Shown piece after piece: positions 26,691 through 40,861 of a DNA stretch of 64,000 nt. Source of the DNA: Defluviimonas sp. SAOS-178_SWC. GTDB taxonomy: Bacteria; Pseudomonadota; Alphaproteobacteria; Rhodobacterales; Rhodobacteraceae. The position numbers and the translations under genes were made by a program. Location: contig NZ_CP156081.1 in NCBI RefSeq assembly GCF_039830135.1, positions 2,776,001-2,840,000 on the forward strand, given 5' to 3'. The notes below the pieces were generated by a model. It made no database searches. It was not told where the DNA came from and worked only from the letters and a program-made list of their open reading frames with translations. Within the stretch, counting starts at the first letter, position 1. Each line of letters begins with the position of its first letter.

Positions 26691-26805
26691 GGGACCTCCG
26701 TATTCGTGTTCGTCCTTGGGGTATCGCAGACCGGGGGCAAATGCCAAGCGGAACTGTCGCCGGGGGCTGCCCGCCCCCGCCCCGGACCCTGGTCCGGGAC
26801 TCCCC

Positions 26806-26830
26806 GGGAGGTATTTTCGGCAAGATGAAG
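26806..26830 (+). repeat. Intergenic repeat copy 2
   Basis: GGGAGGTATTTTCGG followed by CAAGATGAAG, preceded by a CCCGGACC/GGTCCGGG hairpin at about 26782-26799. It resembles the elements at 4885-4918 and 63519-63545 but faces the opposite strand to the genes around it. Confidence 0.5.
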
Positions 26831-26849
26831 CAGCTTGCGAATCCGGTCG

Positions 26850-27308
26850 TCAGCCAAGCGGGCCCGGGCGGCGTTCTTCCGAAAGAAGCACATTCGCCTC
26901 GACGTTGCCGACGCCGGGCAGTGTCATGATGCGGCGGCGCAGGACGCGCTCGAAATCGGCGAGGTCGCGCGCGGTGACGCGGAGGCGGTAGTCAAAGAGA
27001 CCGAGCACATGCTGGACGGTCTGGACCTCGGGGATGGCGGTCGCGGCGCGCTCGAAGTCCTCAAGGCTGACGCGGCCCTTGGTGGCGAGTTTGACGCCGA
27101 GGAAGACGGTCACGCCGAAGCCCAGAGCCTCGGCATCGAGGTCGATGCGGCGGCCGGCGATGACGCCGGCCTCTTCCAGCCGCCGGATCCGGCGCCAGGC
27201 GGCGGGCTGGCTGAGGCCAAGCGCACGACCGATCGCGCCGGCGCTTTGCGTGGCGTCGGCAACGAGGGCGCGAAGGATCGCGCGGTCGGTATCGTCAAGG
27301 TCGATCAC
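26850..27308 (-). CDS. Lrp/AsnC family regulator, second of a tandem pair
   Basis: Regulator of 152 residues with an N-terminal helix-turn-helix (SAGAIGRALGLSQPAAWRRIRRLEEAGVI) and a C-terminal RAM/AsnC-ligand domain (VQHVLGLFDYRLRVTARDL). The start is GTG 27308, which overlaps the stop of the preceding Lrp gene by 4 bases (GTGA). Tandem coupled Lrp proteins may form hetero-oligomers. The nearest candidate targets are ilvC and the genes themselves. Confidence 0.88.
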   Translation of the reverse strand: MIDLDDTDRAILRALVADATQSAGAIGRALGLSQPAAWRRIRRLEEAGVIAGRRIDLDAEALGFGVTVFLGVKLATKGRVSLEDFERAATAIPEVQTVQHVLGLFDYRLRVTARDLADFERVLRRRIMTLPGVGNVEANVLLSEERRPGPLG

Positions 27309-27763
27309 AGCGCGAGGCTCCCGGTTTCCTTGATCGTCGAGACGAGCATCAGGCTTTCGATGTCGGCGATATGCGGCAGCGTCAGGATGCGCTCTCGATA
27401 GATCTCCTGGTAGTGGCGCATGTCGCGCGCGATGACATCGAGGCGCACGTCGACGCGGCCGAGGAAGGTCTGGATCTCGATCACCTCGGGCACCTCGCGG
27501 GCGGCGACGAGGAATTCGTCGAAGGCGCGCGGGTTGGTCTTGTCGAGGGTGAAGCGCAGGGAGACCTCGACCGCCCAGCCAAGACGCCGCCAGTCGACGA
27601 CGGCATGCTGCCCCTTGAGGATTCCGGCCTGGGTGAGTTTCTCGATACGTCGCCAGCAGGTCGCGGCGGTGACACCGGCGCGCAGGGCGAGGTCGGCCGT
27701 GGCAAGGCCGGGCTCCGCCAGAAGTTGGCGCAGGATGCGGCGGTCGGTGTCGTCGATTTGCAT
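27305..27763 (-). CDS. Lrp/AsnC family regulator, first of a tandem pair
   Basis: Regulator of 152 residues with DDTDRRILRQLL at the N-terminus, a helix-turn-helix ending in AATCWRRIEKLTQAGILKG, and a C-terminal ligand-binding domain with FLGRVDVRLDVIARDMRHY. It is divergent from ilvC across a 128-base AT-richer region that carries a perfect palindrome. Control of branched-chain amino acid synthesis is an inference from this position. Confidence 0.9.
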   Translation of the reverse strand: MQIDDTDRRILRQLLAEPGLATADLALRAGVTAATCWRRIEKLTQAGILKGQHAVVDWRRLGWAVEVSLRFTLDKTNPRAFDEFLVAAREVPEVIEIQTFLGRVDVRLDVIARDMRHYQEIYRERILTLPHIADIESLMLVSTIKETGSLAL

Positions 27764-27790
27764 GGAAGTTTTGCCAAGATGCGAATTGAT

Positions 27791-28914
<1,124 letters not shown>

Positions 28915-28939
28915 CGTTTCGCCCGCGACCGAAACATTG

Positions 28940-28975
28940 ACAAGGGGCAGCCGCTATGCTGCCCCTTGTTCTTTT
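28940..28975 (+). terminator. Rho-independent terminator of ilvC
   Basis: An 11-bp perfect stem (ACAAGGGGCAG / CTGCCCCTTGT) with an 8-base loop is followed by TCTTTT, 26 bases after the ilvC stop. Confidence 0.85.
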
Positions 28976-28986
28976 GAGGGGGCCCA

Positions 28987-29862
28987 ATGCCGCATCCGAC
29001 CCTGCGCGACTGGCTGTCGATCATGGCGCTCGGCCTGATCTGGGGCGCGACCTTCATGGTGATCGCGTTCGCATTGCGCGGTTATGGGCCAGTGACGGTG
29101 GCCACCGCGCGCACCACGCTCGGCGCCGTGACGCTTTGGATCGCGGTTCTGGCGCTCCGGCGACCCCTGCCCCGCTGGTCTGGCAGATTGGGCGCGCATA
29201 TCGTGGTCATCGGGCTCACCTCGACGGCCCTTCCGTTCTTTCTTCTCTCATGGGGTCAGCAAAGCGTCCCCTCGGCCTTCGCCGGGCTTTCGATGGCGGC
29301 CGGGCCGCTCTTCGTCCTGCCGCTCGCCCATGCCTTCGTGCCCGGAGAACGGCTGAGCTGGCGCAAGGCGTCCGGCTTCTCGCTCGGCTTTCTCGGGGTC
29401 CTGGTGCTGATGGCGCCGGAGGCGCTGGCCGGCGGCCCTGCGGCCCTGCCGCGCCTCGCCTGCCTTTGCGCAGCGCTCTGCTACGCGGTGTCGTCGATCA
29501 CCACCCGACGCTGCCCGCCCGTCGATCCGGTCCCGCTGGCCGCGTTCGCGCTTCTCGTTGGAGCAGCCGCCCTGATCCCCGCGATGTTGCTGAGCGAGGG
29601 GCTGCCCAAAACCGCGGGCGCCGTACCGATGGCGGCGATCGTCATCCTCGGCCTTGTGCCCACGGCGCTCGCGACGCTGATCCGGGTGCAGGTGATCCGC
29701 TCGGCGGGCCCGAGCTTCATGACGCTGACCAGTTATCAGGTTCCGCTCTGGTCATTCTTCTTCGGCGCGCTGGTGCTGGACGAGGCGCTGTCGCCGCGTT
29801 TCTTCGCGGCGCTGGGGCTCATCCTCTCCGGTCTGGTCTTGAGCCGGAAGCGGACCAGCTAG
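28987..29862 (+). CDS. EamA/DMT superfamily transporter
   Basis: Integral membrane protein of 291 residues with about ten hydrophobic helices in two EamA repeats (LGLIWGATFMVIAFAL at the start of the first; the second begins near ALPRLACLCAALCYAVSS). Members export amino acids or other metabolites. The substrate cannot be assigned. It starts just after the ilvC terminator and converges with glmM. Confidence 0.88.
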   Translation: MPHPTLRDWLSIMALGLIWGATFMVIAFALRGYGPVTVATARTTLGAVTLWIAVLALRRPLPRWSGRLGAHIVVIGLTSTALPFFLLSWGQQSVPSAFAGLSMAAGPLFVLPLAHAFVPGERLSWRKASGFSLGFLGVLVLMAPEALAGGPAALPRLACLCAALCYAVSSITTRRCPPVDPVPLAAFALLVGAAALIPAMLLSEGLPKTAGAVPMAAIVILGLVPTALATLIRVQVIRSAGPSFMTLTSYQVPLWSFFFGALVLDEALSPRFFAALGLILSGLVLSRKRTS

Positions 29863-29872
29863 GCGCTGGCCC

Positions 29873-31216
29873 TCAGACCGCCGCCTGCACCGCCTCGACG
29901 ATGCCGTCCACGACTTCGGCGAGAAGCGCCGCATCCTCGCATTCGGCCATCACCCGGATCAGCGGTTCGGTGCCGGACTTGCGGATCAGAAGACGGCCGG
30001 AACCGTTCAGACGCGCCTCGGCACCGGTGATCGCGGCCTGCACGGACGCGACAGAAAGGGGTTCTTTCCCAGCACCGTAGCGGACGTTCTTCAACAACTG
30101 CGGCACCGTCTCGAATTGCCGGACAAGCTCCGACGCGCGGCGCCCAGTCTCGGCCATCGCAGCGAGGAACTGGAGGCCCGCGATCAGCCCGTCGCCGGTC
30201 GTGGCATAGTCGGTCATGACGATATGGCCGGACTGCTCGCCGCCGAGGTTGAACCCGCCCTCGCGCATCCGCTCGACCACGTAGCGGTCGCCGACGGCGG
30301 TCCGTTCGAGCCGCAGCCCCCGCCCGACGAGGAAGCGTTCAAGCCCGAGATTGGACATCACCGTCGCCACCAGCGCGCCGCCCTTCAGCCTGTCGGCCTC
30401 GGCCCAGCGCGCGGCGAAAAGCGCCATGATCTGGTCGCCATCCGCCACCCGGCCGTTCTCGTCGAGGATCATCACCCGGTCCGCATCGCCGTCGAGGCAG
30501 ATGCCGAGATCGGCGCCGTGGGCGACGACCGCCTCGGCGGCCGTCGCGGTGTGGGTCGAGCCGCATTTGTCGTTGATGTTGTGGCCATTCGGGGCGACGC
30601 CCACCGGGATCACGTCGGCGCCGAGTTCCCAGAGCACCTCGGGCGCGGCGCGGTAGGCCGCGCCGTTGGCGCAGTCGATCACCACCTTCATGCCCGAAAG
30701 CTGACCACGCGCGGGAAAGGTCGTCTTGGCATATTCGACATAGCGGCCGCGCCCGTCGTCGATCCGCTTCGCGCGGCCGATATTCTGCGGCTGCGCCGGC
30801 TCGATCGCGCCGGAAAGGATCCGCTCGATCTCCGCCTCCGCCTCGTCGGAAAGCTTGAAACCATCGGGGCCGAAGAACTTGATACCATTGTCATGGGCAT
30901 GGTTGTGCGAGGCCGAGATCATGATGCCGAGATCGGCGCGCATGGACCGCGTCAGGTAGCCCACGGCAGGCGTCGGCACCGGGCCGAGGAGGAGAACGTT
31001 CATGCCGGTCGAGGTGAGGCCGGCGGTCAGCGCGTTCTCCAGCATGTAGCCCGAGAGCCGCGTGTCCTTGCCGATCACGACCCGGTGGCCATTCCGCCCG
31101 TCGGTGCGGAAGTAGCGCCCGGCCGCCGCGCCGAGTTTCAGCGCCATTTCGGCCGTCATCGGGTAGGAATTCGCCGTGCCGCGCACGCCATCGGTGCCGA
31201 AGATCTTCCTGCTCAT
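29873..31216 (-). CDS. glmM: Phosphoglucosamine mutase
   Basis: Cytosolic alpha-D-phosphohexomutase of 447 residues that converts glucosamine-6-phosphate to glucosamine-1-phosphate for UDP-GlcNAc and cell-wall synthesis. Landmarks are [10 protein letters not shown] at the N-terminus, the phosphoserine Ser103 in [14 protein letters not shown], the metal-binding loop LDGDADRV, and the sugar-phosphate loop [12 protein letters not shown] near the C-terminus. It overlaps folP by 4 bases, the usual folP-glmM coupling. Confidence 0.96.
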   Translation of the reverse strand: MSRKIFGTDGVRGTANSYPMTAEMALKLGAAAGRYFRTDGRNGHRVVIGKDTRLSGYMLENALTAGLTSTGMNVLLLGPVPTPAVGYLTRSMRADLGIMISASHNHAHDNGIKFFGPDGFKLSDEAEAEIERILSGAIEPAQPQNIGRAKRIDDGRGRYVEYAKTTFPARGQLSGMKVVIDCANGAAYRAAPEVLWELGADVIPVGVAPNGHNINDKCGSTHTATAAEAVVAHGADLGICLDGDADRVMILDENGRVADGDQIMALFAARWAEADRLKGGALVATVMSNLGLERFLVGRGLRLERTAVGDRYVVERMREGGFNLGGEQSGHIVMTDYATTGDGLIAGLQFLAAMAETGRRASELVRQFETVPQLLKNVRYGAGKEPLSVASVQAAITGAEARLNGSGRLLIRKSGTEPLIRVMAECEDAALLAEVVDGIVEAVQAAV

Positions 31217-32238
31217 GTTTCTTCTTCTCCAAGGGTCACGGCCTGCCAGAGCCGGAGCGCCTGTTTTGTCTCGACGATATCATGGACGCGGTGAATCTGC
31301 ACACCCTGCGCCAGACCGGCCAGCATCACCGCGATGGTGCCCGGCCCGCGCCGGTCGGCCTCGGTCGCGGCACTGCCACCGCCGAGCGTACCGATGAAGC
31401 GCTTGCGCGACGCGCCGAGAAGGATCGGGCAACCCAGCCCGTGAAAGAGCGAGAGCCCCCGGATCAGCGCGAGGTTGTGGGCCACCGTCTTGCCGAACCC
31501 GATGCCCGGGTCGACGGCGATCCGCTCGCGCGGAATGCCGGCCGCCTCGGCGGCGGCGACACGTTTGGCAAGGAAGTCGTAGACGTCGAGCAGCACGTCG
31601 TCGTAGCGCGGATCGTCCTGCATCGTCGCCGGCGTGCCTTGCGCATGCATGAGGCAGACCGGAACGTTTCGCGATGCAGCCAGCTCCGCGAGGTCGGGAT
31701 CGTAATTGAGGGCCGCGACATCGTTGACGATCGCAGCCCCCGCATCGAGCGCGGCCCGGGCCACCTCGGATTTCCGGGTGTCGATCGAGATCGGAGCGTC
31801 GAGGCCACCGGCCACCAGCGCGGCAATCACCGGCGCGGTACGCCGGATCTCATCCCCCTCAGGCACGTCGGCGGAGCCGGGCCGCGTGCTTTCGCCGCCG
31901 ATATCGAGGATGTCGGCCCCTGCCGCGACCATCCCGCGCGCATGGGCGAGCGCCGCCGCCGGCGCATCGAAGCGGCCGCCATCAGAGAAACTGTCAGGGG
32001 TCACGTTGAGAATCCCCATGAGGCGCGGTGCGTCCAGAGTCAGGCCGGCAAAGGCCGGGCGCGGCAGCGACAGGCGCCGCAGGACCGTTTCGGGAACGTC
32101 GTCGACGGTGACGACCCGCGGTTTCTTGCCGCGTTCAAGCCGTTCCAGCCGGTCGAACCAGCACCAGCCCCCGGCAAGCCGGGGCGCCAGGGGCGGCCTG
32201 GCGGCGTCGGTCTGGGCGATGGGGCGGTAGTAGATCAT
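31213..32238 (-). CDS. folP: Dihydropteroate synthase
   Basis: Folate-pathway enzyme of 341 residues that condenses p-aminobenzoate with dihydropterin pyrophosphate; it is the sulfonamide target. The TIM-barrel signatures are [17 protein letters not shown] and [14 protein letters not shown], followed by the loops IVNDVAAL and DPGIGFGKT. The roughly 70-residue N-terminal part before the first signature is longer than in E. coli, and its role is unclear. It lies between folB and glmM in one minus-strand operon. Confidence 0.95.
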   Translation of the reverse strand: MIYYRPIAQTDAARPPLAPRLAGGWCWFDRLERLERGKKPRVVTVDDVPETVLRRLSLPRPAFAGLTLDAPRLMGILNVTPDSFSDGGRFDAPAAALAHARGMVAAGADILDIGGESTRPGSADVPEGDEIRRTAPVIAALVAGGLDAPISIDTRKSEVARAALDAGAAIVNDVAALNYDPDLAELAASRNVPVCLMHAQGTPATMQDDPRYDDVLLDVYDFLAKRVAAAEAAGIPRERIAVDPGIGFGKTVAHNLALIRGLSLFHGLGCPILLGASRKRFIGTLGGGSAATEADRRGPGTIAVMLAGLAQGVQIHRVHDIVETKQALRLWQAVTLGEEET

Positions 32239-32284
32239 GGTCGGGGTTTAGGACCGTCCGGGCGCGAAAGGCAAGCGTCCGGCA

Positions 32285-33151
32285 TCACGCCCTTTCCACC
32301 GGCACGCGGCAAGCCGCCGGGACTGCAACATCGCCGTGAACGACCAGGGCGGTCGCGTCGAGGTCCTCGGCAAGCCAGGCGGCCAGCGTCGCCCCCGCCG
32401 TCGCCTCCGGTGCGCCGGCGGTATCGAGGACGATCTTCGATGGCGCCCAGACCACCGTCTGGCCCTGTTTCAACGCCCAGTCGAGTTCGGTCCGCGTGGC
32501 GACGACCGTCAGGCCCGGATGGCGCGCGGCAAGCGCCCAGGCGGCCTGCTCGATCTCCAGAAGATCGATCCGCCGTCGTGCCTCTGCCGTCGCGGCCTCG
32601 GGCCGGTCGGTCGGGGGGAGGTCGGGCACGATGACCGCCGGCCCGGCATCCCTAATTTCGGGCAGGTTGCCGGCGACGTCGAGGACGTGCACGACCGGAC
32701 GCGGGGCGGCGGCGACCGTGGCAGGGGCGTCGGCGTCGGTCCGGCTCCGGACGATCTCGACACCCAGTGCCCCCGGCCCCCGGTCCAGCTTCTCGACCCG
32801 GAGGAACACCCGCAGCGGTTGCGGTTCGGCGAGGATCCGCGTCGCGATGCGTTCGGCGAGGGTTTCGAGAAGGTTGAGGCGCTCGGCCGCGAGTTCCGTG
32901 GCGATCGCCTCGGTGATCCGGTCATAGGAAAGGATGCGGTCGACATCGTCGCCCGCTTCCTCCTGGGGGGCGAGTTCCACGACCACGTTGAAGCGCAACC
33001 GCTGGGATTGGCCGCGCTCGACCTGAAAGGCACCGATGTCGGCCGACACGATGTGGTCGCGCAGGCTCAGCCGGTCGGGAGGGTGGGCGCCGGCCAGGGC
33101 GGCCGCCCGGTTTTCGAGCGGGCCGAGGGCCAGGCTTGCGTCTTCGGTCAT
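32285..33151 (-). CDS. folB: Dihydroneopterin aldolase with C-terminal extension
   Basis: A 288-residue protein whose N-terminal part (about 25-135) is a FolB domain: Glu in VERGQSQRLRF, Tyr in ILSYDRITEAI, and Lys in LRVEKLDRGPGALGVEI match the catalytic positions. Typical FolB is about 120 residues. The remaining 150 residues are a second region (PVVHVLDVAGNLPEI; WALKQGQTVVWAPSKIVLD; TALVVHGDVAVPA) that I do not recognise. ATG 33151 is used. It heads the folB-folP-glmM operon. Confidence 0.85.
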   Translation of the reverse strand: MTEDASLALGPLENRAAALAGAHPPDRLSLRDHIVSADIGAFQVERGQSQRLRFNVVVELAPQEEAGDDVDRILSYDRITEAIATELAAERLNLLETLAERIATRILAEPQPLRVFLRVEKLDRGPGALGVEIVRSRTDADAPATVAAAPRPVVHVLDVAGNLPEIRDAGPAVIVPDLPPTDRPEAATAEARRRIDLLEIEQAAWALAARHPGLTVVATRTELDWALKQGQTVVWAPSKIVLDTAGAPEATAGATLAAWLAEDLDATALVVHGDVAVPAACRVPVERA

Positions 33152-33283
33152 GAATCGTTGCTCCGGCGGGGTCGCGGCATCATAGCGATGCGCTCCCGCT
33201 GCGGAAGTCCGAAGACGGCGCTTTCGCGCGCGACCGCGGCCTTGCCCGTTCCGGCCCCGCGCCATATCCCGGGGCCGGACGCC

Positions 33284-33970
33284 TCAGTTCATCGCGGTCT
33301 GGATCGGCGCGCGGTAGAAGATGTGCCGGCCGATCTTCGCGGTCAGTTCGAACCGCCGCGCCCAGGACGGCCGCACGGAGGGCGTGTGGAAATAGGTGGC
33401 CCCGTCGGTCAACTGGCGCGGCGCGCCATCCATCATCGCCCGGGCGATCTTGCGCGCCACGGACCAGGCGCCCTGCTCGCGGATACGGTCGGAATAGCCG
33501 TCACAGGTATAGGAGAACTGGCACCCCCGCCCGTTCGACTGGTTCACGACACCGCAGATCGTCCTGGGGAATTGCGGGCTCTCGACCCGGTTCAGGATCA
33601 CTTCGGCGACCGCCGCCTGACCCTCGATGCCCTCGCCGCGCGCCTCGAAGTAAAGCGCGGTCGCGAGGCATTCGAATTCCGCGCCGCCTTGCGCGGCCGG
33701 CTGGCTGGCGAGCCAGACATTGTCATAGGCGATCTTGCCGCCCTTGGTTTTTGACTTTGCCGCCGGCGCCGGCGGTGTCATGATCGCTTCAAGACGCGCG
33801 CCGCTGACGGCGCCCAAAGCGGCTTTTTCTTGTCCCAGAAGGGCGGTCAGGTTCATCCCCACCGCCGCCGCCGGATCATTGGACTGGCTCACCGTCATCT
33901 CGGCACGCACGCCTCCGGCGAGGGCGAGGAGCATGACTATGCTCCCGGTCCAGCACTTCAGCACTGACAT
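33284..33970 (-). CDS. SleB-type cell wall hydrolase
   Basis: Exported protein of 228 residues with a signal peptide (VMLLALAGGVRA, residues 13-24) and a C-terminal Hydrolase_2/SleB domain: LATALYFEARGEGIEGQAAVAEVILNRV is diagnostic and includes the catalytic Glu. Such proteins act as transglycosylase-like peptidoglycan hydrolases. A Cys pair lies in ICGVVNQSNGRGCQFSYTCDG. ATG 33970 is chosen because the signal peptide starts here. Confidence 0.87.
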   Translation of the reverse strand: MSVLKCWTGSIVMLLALAGGVRAEMTVSQSNDPAAAVGMNLTALLGQEKAALGAVSGARLEAIMTPPAPAAKSKTKGGKIAYDNVWLASQPAAQGGAEFECLATALYFEARGEGIEGQAAVAEVILNRVESPQFPRTICGVVNQSNGRGCQFSYTCDGYSDRIREQGAWSVARKIARAMMDGAPRQLTDGATYFHTPSVRPSWARRFELTAKIGRHIFYRAPIQTAMN

Positions 33971-34168
33971 CGTTCTTTCCCGAATTATTTCGTCGAGCCA
34001 CAGCCCCCCAAGGCTTTGACCGCGTCGGGATAGCCCAAACGACCTGCCCCGTCCACCCATGCGACATTTATGCAACAGTCAATCGGCATAGAGATGCCGA
34101 TGTTTCCGAAACGGAAACCGGACCCCTTGACGGCGCAAACCGCTGACATCAGCGCAAGCTTTTGGGAA

Positions 34169-36712
<2,544 letters not shown>

Positions 36713-36841
36713 TGCGGCGTTCCCTTGCTCGGCGGCAGAATACGCGCCTGCCGATTCTGCGCAAGGGAAAGCGGCTGCCTCCGACGCTTGCGTGGCGGGC
36801 CGGCTTGGGCCATGACTGACCGGAAGACCAGGGAGCAAGGA

Positions 36842-37909
36842 ATGGCACTGCCGGGGCGACAACAGATGAAGTACTGGGGCATCGCCGCGGCGCTGTTCTT
36901 CGCGGTGCTCTGGGGGCTCGGGAATGTCATCCTGCCCTTCCTCGTGGGCGGCGCCATCGCCTACTTCCTCGACCCCATTGCCGACCGCCTGGAACGCGCC
37001 GGTTTGAGCCGGACGGCGGCGACATCGGTCATCTCGATCATCGCGCTCTTCATCTTCATCCTGCTCGCGTTGCTCATCGTGCCGATGCTGGTGCGCCAGC
37101 TCATTCAGCTGGTGAACGCGGCGCCGACAATCTTCGGCGAATTGCAATCCTTCCTGACCGCCAAATTCCCCTCGATCATGGATCAGCAGAGCGTCGTGCG
37201 CGAAACTCTGGCCTCCATCGGCAAGACGATCCAGTCCAGGGGCGGAGAGTTGGCGAGCGGGCTTCTCTCCTCGGCTTTGTCGGTGATCAATGCGATCGTG
37301 TTCGTCGTCGTCGTCCCGGTCGTGGCCTTCTACCTGCTGCTCGACTGGGACAACATGGTCGCGAAGATCGACAGCTGGCTGCCGCTTGATCATCGCGACA
37401 TGGTCCGCACGCTCGCGCGCGACATCGACCGGGTCCTGGCCGGCTTCGTGAGGGGGCAGGTTTCGGTGTGCCTGATCCTCGGCACGTTCTATTCGGTGTC
37501 GTTGATGGTGGCGGGACTCGATTTCGGGCTGATCGTCGGGGCCATAGCGGGGCTCATCACCTTCATTCCTTACGTCGGCGCGCTGATCGGCGGGGCGCTC
37601 GCCATCGGCCTCGCCTTCTTCCAGTTCTGGGGCGACTGGGTGCAGATCGGCATCATCGCCGGCATCTTCGCCATCGGCCAGTTCCTCGAAGGCAATATCA
37701 TCACGCCGAAGCTGGTCGGCAATTCGGTCGGACTGCACCCGGTCTGGCTGCTGTTCGCCCTGTCGGCCTTCGGTACGCTTTTCGGCTTCGTCGGCATGCT
37801 CGTCGCGGTGCCGGTCGCGGCCGCGATCGGCGTCCTGACCCGGTTCGCCATCTCGCAATACCTCGACAGCCGCCTCTACCGGGGCCTGTCGACGGAGGAC
37901 GAGGCCTGA
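36842..37909 (+). CDS. AI-2E family transporter (PerM-like)
   Basis: Inner-membrane protein of 355 residues with about eight helices and the family pattern: FLVGGAIAYFLDPIADRLER near the N-terminus, a loop region with FLTAKFPSIMD, then GLITFIPYVGALIGG and EGNIITPKLVGNSVGLHPVWLLFAL. Members export diverse solutes and the substrate is unknown. It is followed one base later by hdaA, then ppk and ppx; I recall this order from relatives. ATG 36842 or ATG 36866 could be the start. Confidence 0.9.
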   Translation: MALPGRQQMKYWGIAAALFFAVLWGLGNVILPFLVGGAIAYFLDPIADRLERAGLSRTAATSVISIIALFIFILLALLIVPMLVRQLIQLVNAAPTIFGELQSFLTAKFPSIMDQQSVVRETLASIGKTIQSRGGELASGLLSSALSVINAIVFVVVVPVVAFYLLLDWDNMVAKIDSWLPLDHRDMVRTLARDIDRVLAGFVRGQVSVCLILGTFYSVSLMVAGLDFGLIVGAIAGLITFIPYVGALIGGALAIGLAFFQFWGDWVQIGIIAGIFAIGQFLEGNIITPKLVGNSVGLHPVWLLFALSAFGTLFGFVGMLVAVPVAAAIGVLTRFAISQYLDSRLYRGLSTEDEA

Positions 37910-37910
37910 C

Positions 37911-38588
37911 ATGCCACGCCAGCTGACCTTCGACCTGCCGGTGCGACCCGCACTGGGGCGCGAGGATTTCTTCGTTTCGCCATCGAACGCGGAGGCCGTC
38001 GCGATGATCGACGCGCCGACCCTCTGGCCCGGGCGGAAACTCCTGCTGATCGGTCCCGAAGGGGCGGGCAAGAGCCATCTCGCCGAGGTCTTTGCCCAGG
38101 AGCGGCGGGCGATGATCGTGGCGGGGGGCGATCTTTTTTATCTCTTCGATATCGAAAAATTGCCGGACGCCGTCGTCGTCGAGGATGCCGAGAAGGTGGC
38201 GGGACGGCACGAGGAGACGCTTTTTCACCTCCACAACCGCATGGCCGAGACCGGGGGGCTTCTTCTGCTGACGGCAGGCGGGGCGCCGGGCGAATGGGGA
38301 TTGCGGCTGCCCGACCTTCTGTCGCGGATGCAGGGCACCGCCGTTGCGAAGCTCAACCCGCCCGACGACGCGCTGCTCGGCGCCGTGCTCGTCAAGCTCT
38401 TCGCCGACCGCCAGATCTCCGTCGCGCCCACGCTCATCGACTGGCTCCTGCCGCGAATGGATCGTTCTTTCGCGGCCGCCCGCAGGCTTGTCGCCGAACT
38501 GGACGCGCGGGCGCTGGCCAAGGGCGGCGCCGTGACGCGGGCGCTGGCCGCCGAGGTTCTGGACAGCGCCCGCCCGGACGCGCCATGA
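37911..38588 (+). CDS. hdaA: DnaA-related regulatory protein HdaA
   Basis: AAA+ protein of 225 residues homologous to DnaA domain III and to Hda, which promotes DnaA-ATP hydrolysis at the replisome. The N-terminal QLTFDLPV fits a sliding-clamp binding motif. Walker A is GPEGAGKSH (48-56), and [10 protein letters not shown] corresponds to Walker B. No C-terminal DnaA DNA-binding domain is present, as expected for HdaA. It lies between perM and ppk on the same strand. Confidence 0.88.
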   Translation: MPRQLTFDLPVRPALGREDFFVSPSNAEAVAMIDAPTLWPGRKLLLIGPEGAGKSHLAEVFAQERRAMIVAGGDLFYLFDIEKLPDAVVVEDAEKVAGRHEETLFHLHNRMAETGGLLLLTAGGAPGEWGLRLPDLLSRMQGTAVAKLNPPDDALLGAVLVKLFADRQISVAPTLIDWLLPRMDRSFAAARRLVAELDARALAKGGAVTRALAAEVLDSARPDAP

Positions 38589-38640
38589 TGCCCGGGCCCG
38601 CGACATAAAACTGTTACGAATTGGGACCGATAAGCCGCTT

Positions 38641-40806
38641 ATGACCCAGGCAGATTTCCTCAAGGCCCCCTTCCCCGCCCCCGTGACCCTTCCCGAGGCG
38701 GAGATCACCGGCGCGCATCGGTTCTTCAACCGCGAAATGAGCTGGCTCGCCTTCAACTGGCGCGTCCTTGACGAGGCGCGCAACCCGCGCGTGCCGCTTC
38801 TGGAACGGGTGCGGTTCCTGTCGATCTCGGCCACGAATCTCGACGAATTCTATACCGTCCGTGTCGCGGGCCTGCGCGAGCTTGTGCGCGAGGGCAACGC
38901 GATGCCTTCCGACGACGGGCTCAGCCCGGCCGCGCAGCTCAAGCTCATCAACGACGACGCGCGGCGGCTGATGCAGATGCAACAGACCGTCTGGAACAAG
39001 CTCAAGCGCGAGATGGAGGCGGCGGGGATCACCCTCCTCACCCGCTCGAAGCTTACCAAGCGCGATGACGAGTTCCTTGCCGACTACTTCCTCAACCGGG
39101 TGTTTCCGGTGCTGTCGCCGCTGGCCATCGACCCGGCCCACCCGTTCCCGTTCATCCCCAATACCGGCTTCTGCCTCGCGCTGGAGCTTGAGCGCTCGAC
39201 GGACCGGCGCCGCCTTCAGGCGCTTCTGCCGATCCCGCAGCAGATCGCCCGGTTCGTGGCCCTGCCCGGCGGCAAGCGCTTCCTGCCGATGGAGGAGTTG
39301 CTTCTTCTTCATCTCGGCTCGCTTTTTCCCGGCTACCGCGATACCGGCCACTGCACGTTCCGCGTGCTCCGTGACAGTGACCTCGAGGTCGAGGACGAGG
39401 CCGAAGACCTCGTGCGGGAATTCGAGACGGCTCTGAAACGCCGGCGCCGGGGGCAGGTGATCCGCATGAAGATCACCGTTGGGGCGCCCGAGGGGTTGCG
39501 CGCGCTGATCATGGACGAGCTTGGTGTCACCCCCGACGAGGTGGTCGAGGTCAAGGGCATGGTCGGGATGGCCGACCTCAAGGAACTGGTCCTCGACAGC
39601 CGCCGCGATCTGCAATGGCCCGCCTTCACGCCCCGCGTGCCCGAACGGGTGCAGGACCATGACGGCGACATGTTCGCGGCGATCCGGCAGAAGGACATGC
39701 TGCTGCATCACCCTTACGAGACCTTCGACATGGTGATCCGTTTCCTGACCCAGGCGGCGGCGGATCCGAACGTGCTGGCGATCAAGCAGACGCTCTACCG
39801 CACCTCGCAGGACAGCCCCATCGTCTCGGCGCTTTGCGAGGCGGCGGAGGCCGGGAAATCGGTCACGGCGCTGGTGGAACTGAAGGCCCGCTTCGACGAG
39901 GCCGCGAATATCCGCCAGTCGCGGCGGCTTGAACGCGCCGGCGCCCACGTCGTCTACGGCTTCATCAACTACAAGACCCATGCCAAGATCTCGACCGTTG
40001 TCCGGCGCGAGGGCGAGGCCCTCGTCACCTACACGCATTACGGCACCGGCAACTATCACCCGATCACCGCGCGGATCTACACCGACCTCAGCTTCTTCAC
40101 CTGCGACCCGGCCCTTGGCCGCGACGCAACCAAGGTCTTCAACTACCTCTCGGGTTACGTTCAGCCGGAAGGCCTGGAGAATATCGCGATCTCCCCCATT
40201 TCGTTGAAACAGCGCCTGCTGGACCTGATCGAGGCCGAGGCGGAGCATGCCCGCGCCGGCAAGCCGGCCGAAATCTGGGCCAAGATGAACTCGGTGATAG
40301 AGCCCGACGTGATCGACGCGCTTTACGCCGCAAGCCAGGCCGGGGTGAAGATCCAGCTCGTCGTGCGCGGCATTTGCGGCCTCCGCCCCGGCATCAAGGG
40401 CCTGAGCGAGAATATCCGGGTGAAGTCCATCGTCGGCCGCTTCCTCGAACACAGCCGCATCGTCTGTTTCGGCAACGGCCATGGCCTGCCCTCGAAAAAG
40501 GCGCGGGTCTTCATCTCGTCCGCCGACTGGATGGGCCGGAACCTGTCGCGCCGCGTGGAAACGCTGGTCGAGATCAGGAACGACACCGTGAAGGCGCAGA
40601 TCGTCAGCCAGATCATGGCCGCGAACCTCGCCGACGAGGCGCAGAGCTGGGTTCTCGGCCCCGGCGGGCGCTATGTCCGCGACCTGCCCGAAGGGCGCGA
40701 CGATCTTTTCAATTGTCACCGCTTCTTCATGGAGAACCCCTCGCTGTCCGGGCGCGGCTCGGCGGGCGCCAAGGACGTACCGAAGCTTGCCCATACGATG
40801 GACTAA
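38641..40806 (+). CDS. ppk1: Polyphosphate kinase 1
   Basis: Enzyme of 721 residues that makes polyphosphate from ATP reversibly. All four PPK1 domains are present: the N-terminal [18 protein letters not shown], the head domain, and two PLD-like C-terminal domains. The autophosphorylated His is in [18 protein letters not shown] and the second active His in [13 protein letters not shown]. Length is typical. ppx follows 55 bases later, so synthesis and degradation of polyphosphate are linked in one unit. Confidence 0.96.
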   Translation: MTQADFLKAPFPAPVTLPEAEITGAHRFFNREMSWLAFNWRVLDEARNPRVPLLERVRFLSISATNLDEFYTVRVAGLRELVREGNAMPSDDGLSPAAQLKLINDDARRLMQMQQTVWNKLKREMEAAGITLLTRSKLTKRDDEFLADYFLNRVFPVLSPLAIDPAHPFPFIPNTGFCLALELERSTDRRRLQALLPIPQQIARFVALPGGKRFLPMEELLLLHLGSLFPGYRDTGHCTFRVLRDSDLEVEDEAEDLVREFETALKRRRRGQVIRMKITVGAPEGLRALIMDELGVTPDEVVEVKGMVGMADLKELVLDSRRDLQWPAFTPRVPERVQDHDGDMFAAIRQKDMLLHHPYETFDMVIRFLTQAAADPNVLAIKQTLYRTSQDSPIVSALCEAAEAGKSVTALVELKARFDEAANIRQSRRLERAGAHVVYGFINYKTHAKISTVVRREGEALVTYTHYGTGNYHPITARIYTDLSFFTCDPALGRDATKVFNYLSGYVQPEGLENIAISPISLKQRLLDLIEAEAEHARAGKPAEIWAKMNSVIEPDVIDALYAASQAGVKIQLVVRGICGLRPGIKGLSENIRVKSIVGRFLEHSRIVCFGNGHGLPSKKARVFISSADWMGRNLSRRVETLVEIRNDTVKAQIVSQIMAANLADEAQSWVLGPGGRYVRDLPEGRDDLFNCHRFFMENPSLSGRGSAGAKDVPKLAHTMD

Positions 40807-40861
40807 AGAGTAAAGCGTGGGACGGAGCCGCGAATCCCGAAAGCGCCGGAGGGCAGAAGCC

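Noticed and set aside
36713..38071. An N-terminal extension of the PPDK-like frame to over 1300 codons
   Set aside because: The extension is antisense to perM and hdaA, is charged and low in complexity, and is not part of any PPDK. The GTG at 36712 is a better start.
38589..38640. A Pho-box-like half-site (CTGTTAC) upstream of ppk1
   Set aside because: Only one weak half-site is present with no second repeat at the expected spacing.
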